Below, piece by piece: positions 7,130-15,049 of a stretch of 21,977 nucleotides of DNA (positions are counted from its first letter, which is position 1; each line of letters starts with the position of its first letter). The notes under the pieces were generated by a model. It worked only from the letters and a program-made list of their open reading frames with translations. It made no database searches and was not told the DNA's origin. The stretch comes from Oscillospiraceae bacterium (GTDB lineage Bacteria > Bacillota > Clostridia > Oscillospirales > Ruminococcaceae). The position numbers were made by a program, and so were the translations under genes. The stretch spans positions 1 through 21,977 of the forward strand of contig JAEDJV010000026.1 of the NCBI GenBank assembly GCA_016296165.1, written 5' to 3'.

Positions 7130-10012
7130 TTAATCTATTTCTGAGAAGTAGATCTGAAGTTTTTTCAAAATCCGTTCGGCGGTTTGCTCCTCTGAATTAT
7201 TGTTACCATAGTATTCGTGTATCTCATTTACGATAATATCATAAACGGTAGAACCCGAAACATCAAAAATCATCTTACTGTCAATGCATTTTTTTATCAT
7301 TTCAAATTTTTCACCCGCTGTTTCTGCTGAATTCTGATATTCATAATTCAAAGCATTTTTTAAATCCTTATAAAATACATTCTTATTCGCCGGTATACAC
7401 CATTCATCAATATGAAGTGTACTCTGAATTTCGTCTGAAAGAAGATATTTTATAAATTCAACTGCCTTTTCCCTGCTTTTAGAGGATCGGGAAACTGATA
7501 TTCCTCTTAATTCAGATATTCCCATAAAACACTCATCATTTCTGACTCCGATAGTTATAAAATCTCTATCGTTTTCCTCAGTATAATTAGCTATATTGTA
7601 AAACGGAAATTCGATAAGTGCAGCATTTTCATTAATATTTTCTTTTCTATCAGCAAAATGCTGTGTCTTTAAAGATTTTAACAGCACACATAAATTTTCC
7701 ATCTCAAAAACTACGGTTTTTTCTCTGTAATCTATACTATCACAAATAAAGAAATTTATAATTATCTTCTCTAATTCTTCAGGACTGAAAGCTCTGATAT
7801 TGTTGCTGGCACAGTAGTCAATCAGAGAATTAATGTCAGAAATATTTTTGTCATTTAACCCTCGCTCCATGGTAAATGCATAAGTTTTTAATGCCATCGG
7901 TATTACCTGTAGTAATTCATCATCAGAATATCTGAAAGCAAAGTCATAGTAATCTGTTTCTGATATCGTTCTGTTACTGAACAAATCAGAGTTTAAATCG
8001 TAAAATAATCCTTTTTGGGCGTATTCATTAAAGTTGAAGCTCCCGTCTGTTATTATTATATCCGGCGCATTTCCGGACACTATATCTTCGTTAAGCCTAT
8101 CAATTCCAAAAGAACCGTTTTCATCGTATCTAGAATAGTCTTCGAAAAAGAAACTTACACCACTATTATATTCTTCATATTTTTTTGCTGCTTCTTTATA
8201 AAAGTCAGGGATATTGTACCCTGATATTTTTATATCTGTATCATTGAATTCTGTTTTTATTGTTTTCCATAACGATACTATGCCATTATAATCGCAACCA
8301 GTTATAAAAAAATCATTGTCTGGCATTTTAATAACATCAAAAATCTGACAGGCAGAAACATCAGACATATCCAGACAGACATCGAAATCACCGACATCTT
8401 CGTTATAAATACATATAACGTTTTTCTGAGTATCATAAAAAATAACTTCTGTTCCGCTTGTCGCTTGCTGTTCCAAAAAAATATAACCGCTGGAGTCTGA
8501 TGCAATAAGTCTTTCATTTTCTATATTATTTTCGAAAACATTAATCTCTGCAGCATAAATATTATTCTGCATTTCATAAATTACATAAGGTATATTTTCT
8601 CTTACCGTTATTATACTTGTCCCCTGATACGGATATTCAATTTCCCCAAGTAAATTGCCTTCAAAATCATAATTATAAAGAATTGTTCGGAAGTCATCAC
8701 CGCATAGTAACAAAACATTTTTTTCCGTAATATGAAAACTTGATATACCCATATTACCAGGAATTTCTGTCTGCCACCACTTCTCATAATTAATTCCGTC
8801 CTGTGAACTGTTAATATTTAATATATTATTATCAGAGGCTTCTTTTGTAATAAAATAAATACCTTTTTCCTGAGAACTAAAATACTGGCAATCAGAGGGG
8901 AATCTGGAAACTATGTTATATTCATCATCAAGTCTTAATATTATATTTCTGTAAGACGAAAATTCATCGTCACAATTCATTTCGTAAACAATCAGTCCTG
9001 AATCGTTTATATCCCAACTGTCCTGATATGACAATCCATCCGGATTCGTGTGAAGACATACACTTTGATTGCTATTGAGATTAAATCCATATATACTGTT
9101 CTCGGTGCAATATGTTAAATCATATTTTGATCCGCCACTTCTGATAAAATATGCATTTTCAATATCTGTTCGGTCTTCAGTTTTCCCGGTTTGTGAATCA
9201 ATTACATTCATGTATTGCTGAACAGAATTGTCTTTTTGGGTTTCAGACGAGAGATACAGTTTATTATTGTTAATAAAAAATCCAGTTATTTCGCCTGTGC
9301 AGGAAGCCGCAAGATCATTGAAATCATTTGAAACATATTCCAGGAAACCATCACTGTTCACCTTTATCAATGTGTATGCATTTTTCTCCTTATCATACGA
9401 AACCAGATATGAGTTGAGACTGTCGTCAACACAAACATACGGACATCCGGATATATGCTCACGATAATTGTCTAGCGACAAATGTATTTTTTCATTTAAC
9501 TCGGTATCATATATACACATAATATCAAATCCGTACACGATCAAATAGTCACCGGAAGAACAAATTTTACTTCCTGAAGCAGATATTTTTTTATCGCATA
9601 TTCCATTATTGTATCTGTATATAAAACCTTCATCGTAATTTATATCGCTATATTCAAGTGTAAACAATGAGTTTCCGCATGAAACAATGCTATCTATAAT
9701 ACTGTACTCATTTTTAATATCCCACGCATCTCCATTTTCTGAATTAAAAACTTTATAGTAATAATCAGATTCTTTTGTACATTTTTTTGCTGACATATAT
9801 AATGAATCATTATATATCTGAATTTTGCCGTAATCATAATACTCTTCTGGCAAATCTATTTTTTCTGCATCGATATTCCACATATCATCAGATATTATTG
9901 CTGTATTGTTATCTGATAAATCTCCATCCGTATTTACTGCAGAATGGTTTTGGCATCCGCACATAATAAGTATTGATAATGAAAGCAATATAGATAATAT
10001 ATTTTTTTTCAT
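7130..10012 (-). CDS. Lipoprotein with a long repeat-like N-terminal region fused to an extracellular solute-binding domain
   Basis: A 960-residue exported protein. The N-terminus is a lipoprotein-type signal ending MCGC, with Cys20 as the likely lipid anchor. Residues about 50-585 form a long all-beta-looking region with recurring short strands ending in aromatic and Asp/Asn-rich turns (for example YMNVIDSQTGK, IYNEDVGDFDV), which suggests a beta-propeller or similar sensor; this part is inferred. Residues about 590-960 resemble family 1 sugar-type ABC solute-binding proteins: DIKISGYNIPDFYKEAAKKY, APDIIITDGS, a GISVSRSSKSREKAVEFIKY segment and a C-terminal helical tail. Solute-binding proteins of this length are unusual, and no permease or ATPase gene is adjacent. 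GGAGAG precedes the ATG. It follows the disrupted secreted-protein gene by 18 bases and is probably transcribed with it. The gene is visibly richer in A+T than the flanking housekeeping genes. Confidence 0.75.
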   Translation of the reverse strand: MKKNILSILLSLSILIMCGCQNHSAVNTDGDLSDNNTAIISDDMWNIDAEKIDLPEEYYDYGKIQIYNDSLYMSAKKCTKESDYYYKVFNSENGDAWDIKNEYSIIDSIVSCGNSLFTLEYSDINYDEGFIYRYNNGICDKKISASGSKICSSGDYLIVYGFDIMCIYDTELNEKIHLSLDNYREHISGCPYVCVDDSLNSYLVSYDKEKNAYTLIKVNSDGFLEYVSNDFNDLAASCTGEITGFFINNNKLYLSSETQKDNSVQQYMNVIDSQTGKTEDRTDIENAYFIRSGGSKYDLTYCTENSIYGFNLNSNQSVCLHTNPDGLSYQDSWDINDSGLIVYEMNCDDEFSSYRNIILRLDDEYNIVSRFPSDCQYFSSQEKGIYFITKEASDNNILNINSSQDGINYEKWWQTEIPGNMGISSFHITEKNVLLLCGDDFRTILYNYDFEGNLLGEIEYPYQGTSIITVRENIPYVIYEMQNNIYAAEINVFENNIENERLIASDSSGYIFLEQQATSGTEVIFYDTQKNVICIYNEDVGDFDVCLDMSDVSACQIFDVIKMPDNDFFITGCDYNGIVSLWKTIKTEFNDTDIKISGYNIPDFYKEAAKKYEEYNSGVSFFFEDYSRYDENGSFGIDRLNEDIVSGNAPDIIITDGSFNFNEYAQKGLFYDLNSDLFSNRTISETDYYDFAFRYSDDELLQVIPMALKTYAFTMERGLNDKNISDINSLIDYCASNNIRAFSPEELEKIIINFFICDSIDYREKTVVFEMENLCVLLKSLKTQHFADRKENINENAALIEFPFYNIANYTEENDRDFITIGVRNDECFMGISELRGISVSRSSKSREKAVEFIKYLLSDEIQSTLHIDEWCIPANKNVFYKDLKNALNYEYQNSAETAGEKFEMIKKCIDSKMIFDVSGSTVYDIIVNEIHEYYGNNNSEEQTAERILKKLQIYFSEID

Positions 10013-10030
10013 AGAATAATCTCTCCAAAG

Positions 10031-10630
10031 TTATTTATTATTCAGTTTGACAATTGCTTTTTGAGGATAATTCATATAAAAGCATAAACTGAAATTTTTT
10101 TTGCTAACTAATTCGTAACTGAATTCTTCATCGTACAAACGAATGTAGTTAAAAGGTAGTATAAGGTGAATATCTTCACCTGGATTTATTGTTATTGAAG
10201 TTGAGTTTATACTTTGATTGAGTGACATAAATGTATACAATCCTATATTCGATGACCATAAATCAGTTTCAAGTATAAACTGTTCCAGTAATATATCCTT
10301 TGGTTCAGCGCAAACATTAGTAATTGTAGTGGAAACTATTATATTTATATGTTCTTCATCTGGGATTACCACAGAATCATATTTCTGTTTAAATTTATCA
10401 TTAGGAAAGATTTCAAAATCTTTGAATTCATATTCAAAACTGTCAAATTTTTTTAGGTACAGAAAGCGGGAAAGATGAATCAGCATAGTTCAATCTTGAA
10501 TCAGTATCCAATCCATAACCAAGTGGTGTATCCCAGTAATTTTCATATGTACTGGCGTTTACATTAAATCTGGTTCCTGTGACAAAAAACAGCCAGCCAA
10601 AATTATCGAAGCAATTTTCTTATTCAACAT
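10031..10630 (-). pseudogene. Secreted protein gene broken by two compensating homopolymer indels
   Basis: Translation begins at ATG 10630 behind a good AAGGAG site (8 bases), giving a signal-peptide-like MLNKKIASIILAGC, but stops after 23 codons. Shifting by one base at the T6 run (plus-strand A run 10584-10589) restores an open frame of about 45 codons (reading TRFNVNASTYENYWD and on through SSFPLSVPKK). That frame ends at the A7 run (plus-strand T run 10448-10454); removing one A there rejoins the first frame, which runs to the stop as KKFDSFEYEFKDFEIF. The repaired product is about 199 residues with a plausible signal peptide (possible cleavage after VNA, or a lipobox LAGC) and a beta-rich body. 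The intact 3' part (10031-10486) could start at an internal ATG but has no ribosome binding site. No family is recognised. It may be a true pseudogene, a phase-variable gene or two sequencing errors. Confidence 0.75.
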
Positions 10631-10740
10631 AAATGAATCTCCTTTTTACGTCAAGATAATTTAATATCAATATCAAGATATTAAATTAATATTATTTTTC
10701 TATCTGATATCAAATAGTACCGTTTTGTTATAACTATAAC

Positions 10741-10769
10741 ATAATAACACAAATCTAATTATTCGTCAA
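10741..10769 (-). promoter_or_regulatory. Promoter of the secreted-protein/lipoprotein unit
   Basis: Minus-strand TTGACG (10764-10769), a 17-base spacer, then TATTAT (10741-10746). It lies about 110 bases upstream of the ATG at 10630. The leader contains an AT-rich hairpin at 10661-10684. Confidence 0.65.
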
Positions 10770-11083
10770 TAAATTTTGATATAATTATGATATATATATG
10801 TATTTATTTAATAACAATTTAGTCATTGTGACAATATATTCAAACAAAACATCAATAACATTACTCTATTGTAATTTTTCGCTTTAATTTTCCCTGTTTT
10901 TTTCAAAATTTCATTCACAAAAAATGAAAAAGATAGACCGACCCCAGAAATATCGAGTAAATCAAAATGAGATGATTGAATTTTAAAAAATTTTTTTAAT
11001 CGGGAACCTTTCATATACCCTGTGCGTCTAATTAACATAGAAAACAAAAACTGCAGTTTGTGATCTATAATCAAGATCATTTT

Positions 11084-11119
11084 TTACTGAAAATCATTTT
11101 TACTGAAAATTTACTGAAT
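11084..11119 (+). repeat. Three TTTACTGAA direct repeats upstream of the repeat-rich surface protein
   Basis: TTTACTGAAAAT occurs at 11084-11095 and 11099-11110, and a shorter TTTACTGAAT at 11110-11119. The starts are spaced 15 and 11 bases apart. They may be a regulator binding site or a product of slippage. Confidence 0.45.
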
Positions 11120-11130
11120 ATTTTTATTAC

Positions 11131-11180
11131 GAAGGGAGGTCTGTCCTGTTTCAATTGAGATCAGGACATGAATTATTATG
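11131..11180 (+). promoter_or_regulatory. Structured translation-initiation leader
   Basis: A strong AGGGAGG (11133-11139) lies 38 bases before the ATG at 11178, too far for normal use. Between them GTCCTG (11143-11148) and CAGGAC (11162-11167) can pair around TTTCAATTGAGAT. The 3' arm contains the only nearby alternative ribosome binding site (AGGA, 11163-11166). A short frame from TTG 11155 would end in TGA overlapping the ATG (ATGA). Confidence 0.45.
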
Positions 11181-12056
11181 AAGATTAAAAAAATTTTAGC
11201 TGGTATCTCTGCTCTTACAATGTTAGCTTCCAGCGCAGGTACAGTATCCGCAAAATCGATGTGCGAAAAGAACAAACCTTGTGCACAGCCTGTATGTACA
11301 CAGGTTTCTGACGCAGAAACACCTGAGATTCCTGAATTTGACGCTGAAACTGAAAAGGCTAAGAGGGAAGCTGAAAAGGCTGAAAGAAAGGCTCAGAGAG
11401 AGGCTGAAAAGGCTGAAAGAGAAGCTCAGAGAGAGGCTGAAAAGGCTGAAAGAGAAGCTAAAAAAGAAGCAAACAAGGAAGATATTAAAAAACCTGTTGC
11501 TGTAAATCCGGAATTACCTGAAGTATCTGAAAAACCAGAAATTCCTGAGGTTTCTGAAGGAACTGAAAAACCTGATGCTCCTGTAAAACCAGAAGTTTCT
11601 GAAGAGTCAGACGCTCCTGTAAAACCAGAAGTTCCTGCAAAACCAGAAGCTCCTGTAAAACCAGAAGTTTCTGTAAAACCAGAAGCTCCTGTAAAACCAG
11701 AAGTTTCTATAAAACCAGAAACTCCTGTAAAGCCAGAAGTTTCTGTAAAACCAGAAGCTCCTGTAAAGCCGGAAACACCTGTAAAGCCAGCTAAACCAAC
11801 ACATATTGGTCAATGTCAGAAAATTACTGACCTTATAGACCTTGTTGTTGATCAGGTTTACATTGCTACAGAAGATATGAGCAATGAACAGATTTTAAGC
11901 ATTGCTTCAATAGTTATTCCACTCATTAGAAATATGGAAAAGGAAGATGTTAAGACCCTTATAAAAGAAGTACTTGCTGATGGTGTTATCGATTCAAACG
12001 ATATTATTTCATTAAAGAATCTGCTTGCAGAAACATCAGCAAACGAAACCATTTAA
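11178..12056 (+). CDS. Secreted repeat-rich surface protein: coiled-coil stalk, Pro-rich repeats, EF-hand/dockerin-like C-terminus
   Basis: A 292-residue exported protein of no named family. Residues 1-25 are a signal peptide with a likely cut after VSA. Three cysteines follow (29, 35, 40). Residues 63-95 are three 11-residue repeats (REAEKAERxAQ), a charged hendecad coiled coil. Residues 133-204 are six tandem 12-residue units of type EAPVKPEVSVKP, giving a stiff Pro-rich spacer. Residues about 213-292 form a compact helical domain. Its segment 264-275 aligns with the Ca-binding loop of dockerins and EF-hands, keeping Asp268, Gly269, Asp272, Ser273 and Asp275, but with Glu264 and Leu266 where Asp and Asn/Asp are usual; a TerB-like helix pair is another possibility. 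There is only one loop, whereas type I dockerins have two. No sortase motif or membrane anchor is seen, so it is probably released or held by interactions. The gene ends at a strong terminator and is transcribed alone. Confidence 0.8.
   Translation: MKIKKILAGISALTMLASSAGTVSAKSMCEKNKPCAQPVCTQVSDAETPEIPEFDAETEKAKREAEKAERKAQREAEKAEREAQREAEKAEREAKKEANKEDIKKPVAVNPELPEVSEKPEIPEVSEGTEKPDAPVKPEVSEESDAPVKPEVPAKPEAPVKPEVSVKPEAPVKPEVSIKPETPVKPEVSVKPEAPVKPETPVKPAKPTHIGQCQKITDLIDLVVDQVYIATEDMSNEQILSIASIVIPLIRNMEKEDVKTLIKEVLADGVIDSNDIISLKNLLAETSANETI
11364..11462 (+). repeat. Three tandem 33-base units encoding the coiled coil
   Basis: Three in-frame copies of a 33-base unit encode 11-residue repeats of type REAEKAERxAQ. 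The DNA copies are nearly identical, so the count may vary by slippage. Confidence 0.8.
11574..11789 (+). repeat. Six tandem 36-base units encoding the Pro-rich region
   Basis: Six in-frame 36-base units encode DAPVKPEVSEES-type then EAPVKPEVSVKP-type repeats. The inner copies differ by only a few bases and the unit is itself a doubled 18-base pattern (xAPVKPE / xVSVKPE). The outer copies are most diverged, as expected for an array expanding from its centre. Confidence 0.9.
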
Positions 12057-12102
12057 AACAAATAAGACAATTTTTTCGTTACTAAAAGCTAAATATTTTT
12101 TT

Positions 12103-12144
12103 AAAATCACAGTACCTTTTTCTTCGATTGTACTGTGATTTTTT
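12103..12144 (+). terminator. Terminator of the repeat-rich surface protein gene
   Basis: A 13-bp perfect stem (AAAATCACAGTAC / GTACTGTGATTTT) with a 14-base loop leads into a T6 run at 12139-12144, about 50 bases past the stop. Confidence 0.85.
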
Positions 12145-12180
12145 ATTATTTAATAAAAGAAAAAAATTTTTATAAAGGTC

Positions 12181-12209
12181 TATGCAATATCGAAAAAATA
12201 TATTATAAT
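12181..12209 (+). promoter_or_regulatory. Probable promoter of the zapA operon
   Basis: TATGCA (12181-12186), 17 bases, then a perfect TATAAT (12204-12209). The -35 box is weak. It lies about 70 bases before the zapA start and after the preceding terminator. Confidence 0.5.
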
Positions 12210-12277
12210 AATTATGTGGGCTTTTTTTAGAGTTCGCAGTAATTTACAAAATAATTATCAGAAAGGAAATATGCCAG

Positions 12278-12625
12278 ATGAATAAAGTAAAAGTCGTAAT
12301 CTGCGGAAAAGAATACACTCTTCATACTGAGGAAGAGCCAACATATGTATATGCTTTAGCCAGAAAACTTGAAAAAAACATATCTGAGATAGTTGGCGGC
12401 AATTCAAACATATCGGTATACTCCGCTTCTGTCATGATAGCGCTTTCAACTCTTGATCAGATGAACAAATGCAACGAGGACAACGACAACCTTCGTATGC
12501 AGCTCAAAGAATATGCTGATGAGGCTTCAAAGTCACGTCTTGAACGCGACAGTGCCGCAAGAGAGATCGAAACGCTCAGAAACAGAATCGCTGAGCTTGA
12601 AAAGAAAAACAATAACAAAAGATAA
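12278..12625 (+). CDS. zapA: Cell division protein ZapA
   Basis: ZapA bundles FtsZ filaments and stabilises the Z ring at mid-cell. The 115-residue protein starts with the family pattern VKVVICGKEYTLHTEEEPTYVYALARKLEKNI and continues with a helix ending in a coiled coil (about 65-112, KEYADEASKSRLERDSAAREIETLRNRIAELEKK region), which drives dimerisation and tetramer formation. AGAAAGGAAA lies upstream of the ATG. It is followed after 9 bases by the U32 gene, a pairing common in Firmicutes. Confidence 0.93.
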   Translation: MNKVKVVICGKEYTLHTEEEPTYVYALARKLEKNISEIVGGNSNISVYSASVMIALSTLDQMNKCNEDNDNLRMQLKEYADEASKSRLERDSAAREIETLRNRIAELEKKNNNKR

Positions 12626-12634
12626 GGTTTATTT

Positions 12635-14677
12635 ATGATAGAATTACTTGCTCCGGCGGGAAATACAGAATCACTGACTGCTGCACTCAGATGTGGCGCT
12701 GATGCCGTATATATCGGCGGAAAAAGTTTTTCTGCAAGACAGAACGCCTCGAATTTTGATATTGATGAAATGAAACAGGCTGCGCGTCTCTGTCACAGAT
12801 ACGGGGCCGCCCTTCATATCGCAGTAAATACAATCATTACAGACAGTCAGCTCAGTGATTTTATTTCCGAAATAAAACAATATGCCGCCCTGTCACCTGA
12901 TGCCTTCATAGTTCAGGATCCCGGTGCAGCATACATAATAAAAAACATTTCACCGGATATTCCGCTTCACGCTTCAACTCAGATGACAATACATTCACTA
13001 AAAGGTGCAATGTTTGCAAAAAGTCTTGGGTTTTCAAGAGTTGTCATTTCCAGAGAAGCCTCTGCCGATATGATTTCCAGCATATCCGCCGCCGGAATCG
13101 AAACGGAGATTTTCGTACATGGCGCACTCTGTATGTCTGTTTCAGGTCAGTGCTATATGTCAGCAATGATAGGTTCAAGAAGCGCAAACAGAGGTCTCTG
13201 CGCACAGACGTGCAGACTCCCGTTTTCTCCGGCAGGACATCCTGACGAACACTGCCTTTCACTCAGAGACCTTTCACTTATCAGCCATATCGAAAAGATA
13301 AAAAGTCTCGGTGTCAGCTCACTCAAGATTGAAGGAAGAATGAAACGTCCCGAATACGTCGCTGCCGCTGTATCAGCATACAGGAATGCACTTGACGGGC
13401 TTAACCCTGATACGGAAACTCTGAAGGCTGCGTTTTCAAGAAACGGATTTACCGACGGATACTTTACAGGCAGGAAAACATTTATGTTCGGTATGCGTGA
13501 CAAGGATGACGTTATGTCATCGGCTCAGGTCATACCGGAGCTAAAACAGCTGTACCGTAAAGAAAGAAAAGTATCTGAACTAAATCTTGACGTTCATGTC
13601 AGAAAAGGAGAAAAAGTTACTTTAAAGGTTAGTGACACCGACGGATATTCATGTACTGTATATGGAAATATACCTGACACAGCTGTAAACAAACCGATAA
13701 ATGAAGAATTTATTCTCAGACAGATCTCAAAACTCGGAGATACTATTTACAATCAGGGAAAAATCACCATACATACTGATGAGGGACTGTCTGTTCCGGC
13801 ATCAGTTTTAAACAGTATGAGGCGCGAAGCCGTCGAAAAACTTTATGCTCTCAGAGAACAAACTGCAGAGCATGTTATTAACAACGACTTTACGCTGCAC
13901 CACACCCTAAATGAGAAAAAGGAAAAACATCCGGCAATACGAATAAGAGCAGAGAGATATTCCGTTCTTGAGCATGCTGATACTAAAGATGCTGAATATA
14001 TTATTCTTCCTCTGAATGAAATAATAAAAAATATCAGCAGTCTCTCTAATATAAAACAGAAAATAATAATCGAGCCACCACGTTTTATTTTCAACGAATG
14101 TGATATAGAAAAAACACTAAAAAATCTGTTTGAACTGGGATTTTCACATATTATGTGCTGCAATGTTGCATATATATCCATAGGAAAACAGATTGGTTTC
14201 AGGCTGCATGGCGATTTTGGATTAAACACAGCAAATTCATGTGCAGCTGAAGTATTTTGCGAATGTGGAATGGAAGATATAACTTTATCTTTTGAACTTA
14301 AACTGTCACAGATTGAAAAACTGAAATCCCCTGTATCTACAGGAATAATTGCGTATGGGAAACTCCCTCTTATGCTTACAGTAAACTGTCCGGTAAAGAA
14401 CTCTTCAGGCTGCAAAAACTGCAGGCATTCAATCAAAGACAGAACCGGCCGCAATTTCAGAGTACAGTGTACAAACGGATATACCGAAATTTTCAACCAT
14501 GATCCGCTGTATCTGGCAGACAAGCCGGAGGCACTGTCAAAAACGGACTTCATTACTTTGTTCTTTACGGACGAAAGTGAAAAAGAAACCCGGAAAATTA
14601 TACTCGATTACACCGGAAAAACAGACTCCTCTCCTTCAGGAATAACAAGAGGTCTTTATTACCGTGGAATAAAATAA
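12635..14677 (+). CDS. U32 peptidase-family protein with DUF3656, probable RNA hydroxylation factor
   Basis: A 680-residue member of the U32 family. Characterised relatives include RlhA and TrhP/TrhO-type proteins, which act in prephenate- or iron-sulfur-dependent hydroxylation of 23S rRNA or tRNA wobble uridines; older annotations call it collagenase. The barrel begins LLAPAGNTESLTAALRCGADAVYIGG. The family signature EIFVHGALCMSVSGQC follows, with cysteines 166, 173, 189 and 193, which contribute to [4Fe-4S] binding in the superfamily. GRSANRG appears here as GSRSANRG. A DUF3656-like segment (about residues 330-405) follows, and a C-terminal domain carries a second Cys cluster (CPVKNSSGCKNC). 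The exact RNA target cannot be told from sequence. It lies 9 bases past zapA and 28 before DUF4321. Confidence 0.9.
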   Translation: MIELLAPAGNTESLTAALRCGADAVYIGGKSFSARQNASNFDIDEMKQAARLCHRYGAALHIAVNTIITDSQLSDFISEIKQYAALSPDAFIVQDPGAAYIIKNISPDIPLHASTQMTIHSLKGAMFAKSLGFSRVVISREASADMISSISAAGIETEIFVHGALCMSVSGQCYMSAMIGSRSANRGLCAQTCRLPFSPAGHPDEHCLSLRDLSLISHIEKIKSLGVSSLKIEGRMKRPEYVAAAVSAYRNALDGLNPDTETLKAAFSRNGFTDGYFTGRKTFMFGMRDKDDVMSSAQVIPELKQLYRKERKVSELNLDVHVRKGEKVTLKVSDTDGYSCTVYGNIPDTAVNKPINEEFILRQISKLGDTIYNQGKITIHTDEGLSVPASVLNSMRREAVEKLYALREQTAEHVINNDFTLHHTLNEKKEKHPAIRIRAERYSVLEHADTKDAEYIILPLNEIIKNISSLSNIKQKIIIEPPRFIFNECDIEKTLKNLFELGFSHIMCCNVAYISIGKQIGFRLHGDFGLNTANSCAAEVFCECGMEDITLSFELKLSQIEKLKSPVSTGIIAYGKLPLMLTVNCPVKNSSGCKNCRHSIKDRTGRNFRVQCTNGYTEIFNHDPLYLADKPEALSKTDFITLFFTDESEKETRKIILDYTGKTDSSPSGITRGLYYRGIK

Positions 14678-14705
14678 TAAAACATATGAAAGGACAAAAA
14701 AGGCG

Positions 14706-14969
14706 ATGAAATTCACAAGAAAAGGATTTGTTTTTATTGTGCTGATATTAAGCGCATTGGTTCTCGGCGGATATATCGGTCAGCACACCAGCGTTAACAT
14801 GTTATCCTATACTGTATCATGCGGACTTGATCACGAATCTCCGCTGACACTTAATCTTATCATAGCAACCATTTCCATTGGCTTAACGCTTAACATAAGT
14901 ATTGCCCAGATTCTCTGCATTTTCGGTGCTATTATAATATTTGCTTTATTTTCAAAACATATTGACTAA
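14706..14969 (+). CDS. DUF4321 family small membrane protein
   Basis: An 87-residue protein with an N-terminal membrane segment (about 8-28, FVFIVLILSALVLGGYIG) and a hydrophobic C-terminal part (about 47-83) ending in a short tail. The GGYIGQ turn and the TLNLIIATISIGLTLNISIAQI strand match the clostridial DUF4321 family, which is regularly found just upstream of maf, radC or mreB. Its function is unknown; the location suggests a link to envelope growth. It probably shares the zapA transcript, although an 80-base AT-rich gap before mreB could hold a further promoter. Confidence 0.75.
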   Translation: MKFTRKGFVFIVLILSALVLGGYIGQHTSVNMLSYTVSCGLDHESPLTLNLIIATISIGLTLNISIAQILCIFGAIIIFALFSKHID

Positions 14970-15049
14970 TACTGTAATTTCATTTCAATAATATACTCAT
15001 CAAATACATATACTATTTTTATCTGTAAAAACATAGAGGAGAATGATTA

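Larger units (their letters stand above)
10631..11177. other. AT-rich divergent intergenic region with no convincing gene
   Basis: This 547-base gap separates divergent genes. It holds the leftward promoter (10741-10769), a small AT-rich inverted repeat in the leftward leader (10661-10684, TTAATATC / GATATTAA), three TTTACTGAA direct repeats and a structured rightward leader (11131-11180). An 85-codon minus-strand open frame at 10823-11080 has no ribosome binding site and no family resemblance; it could be a gene remnant. Confidence 0.6.

Noticed and set aside
10823..11080. 85-codon minus-strand frame in the divergent gap
   Set aside because: No ribosome binding site, no recognisable family and strong A+T bias; mentioned only as a possible remnant.
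11574..11789. Regular 36-base repeats resembling a CRISPR array
   Set aside because: The units are contiguous, without spacers, and remain in frame within a secreted-protein gene.
11607..11813. Minus-strand frame reading repeated FWFYRN
   Set aside because: It is the antisense shadow of the Pro-rich tandem repeat and has no ribosome binding site.
13843..14553. 236-codon minus-strand frame inside the U32 gene
   Set aside because: Antisense to a well-supported coding region with clear family motifs, and no start signal.
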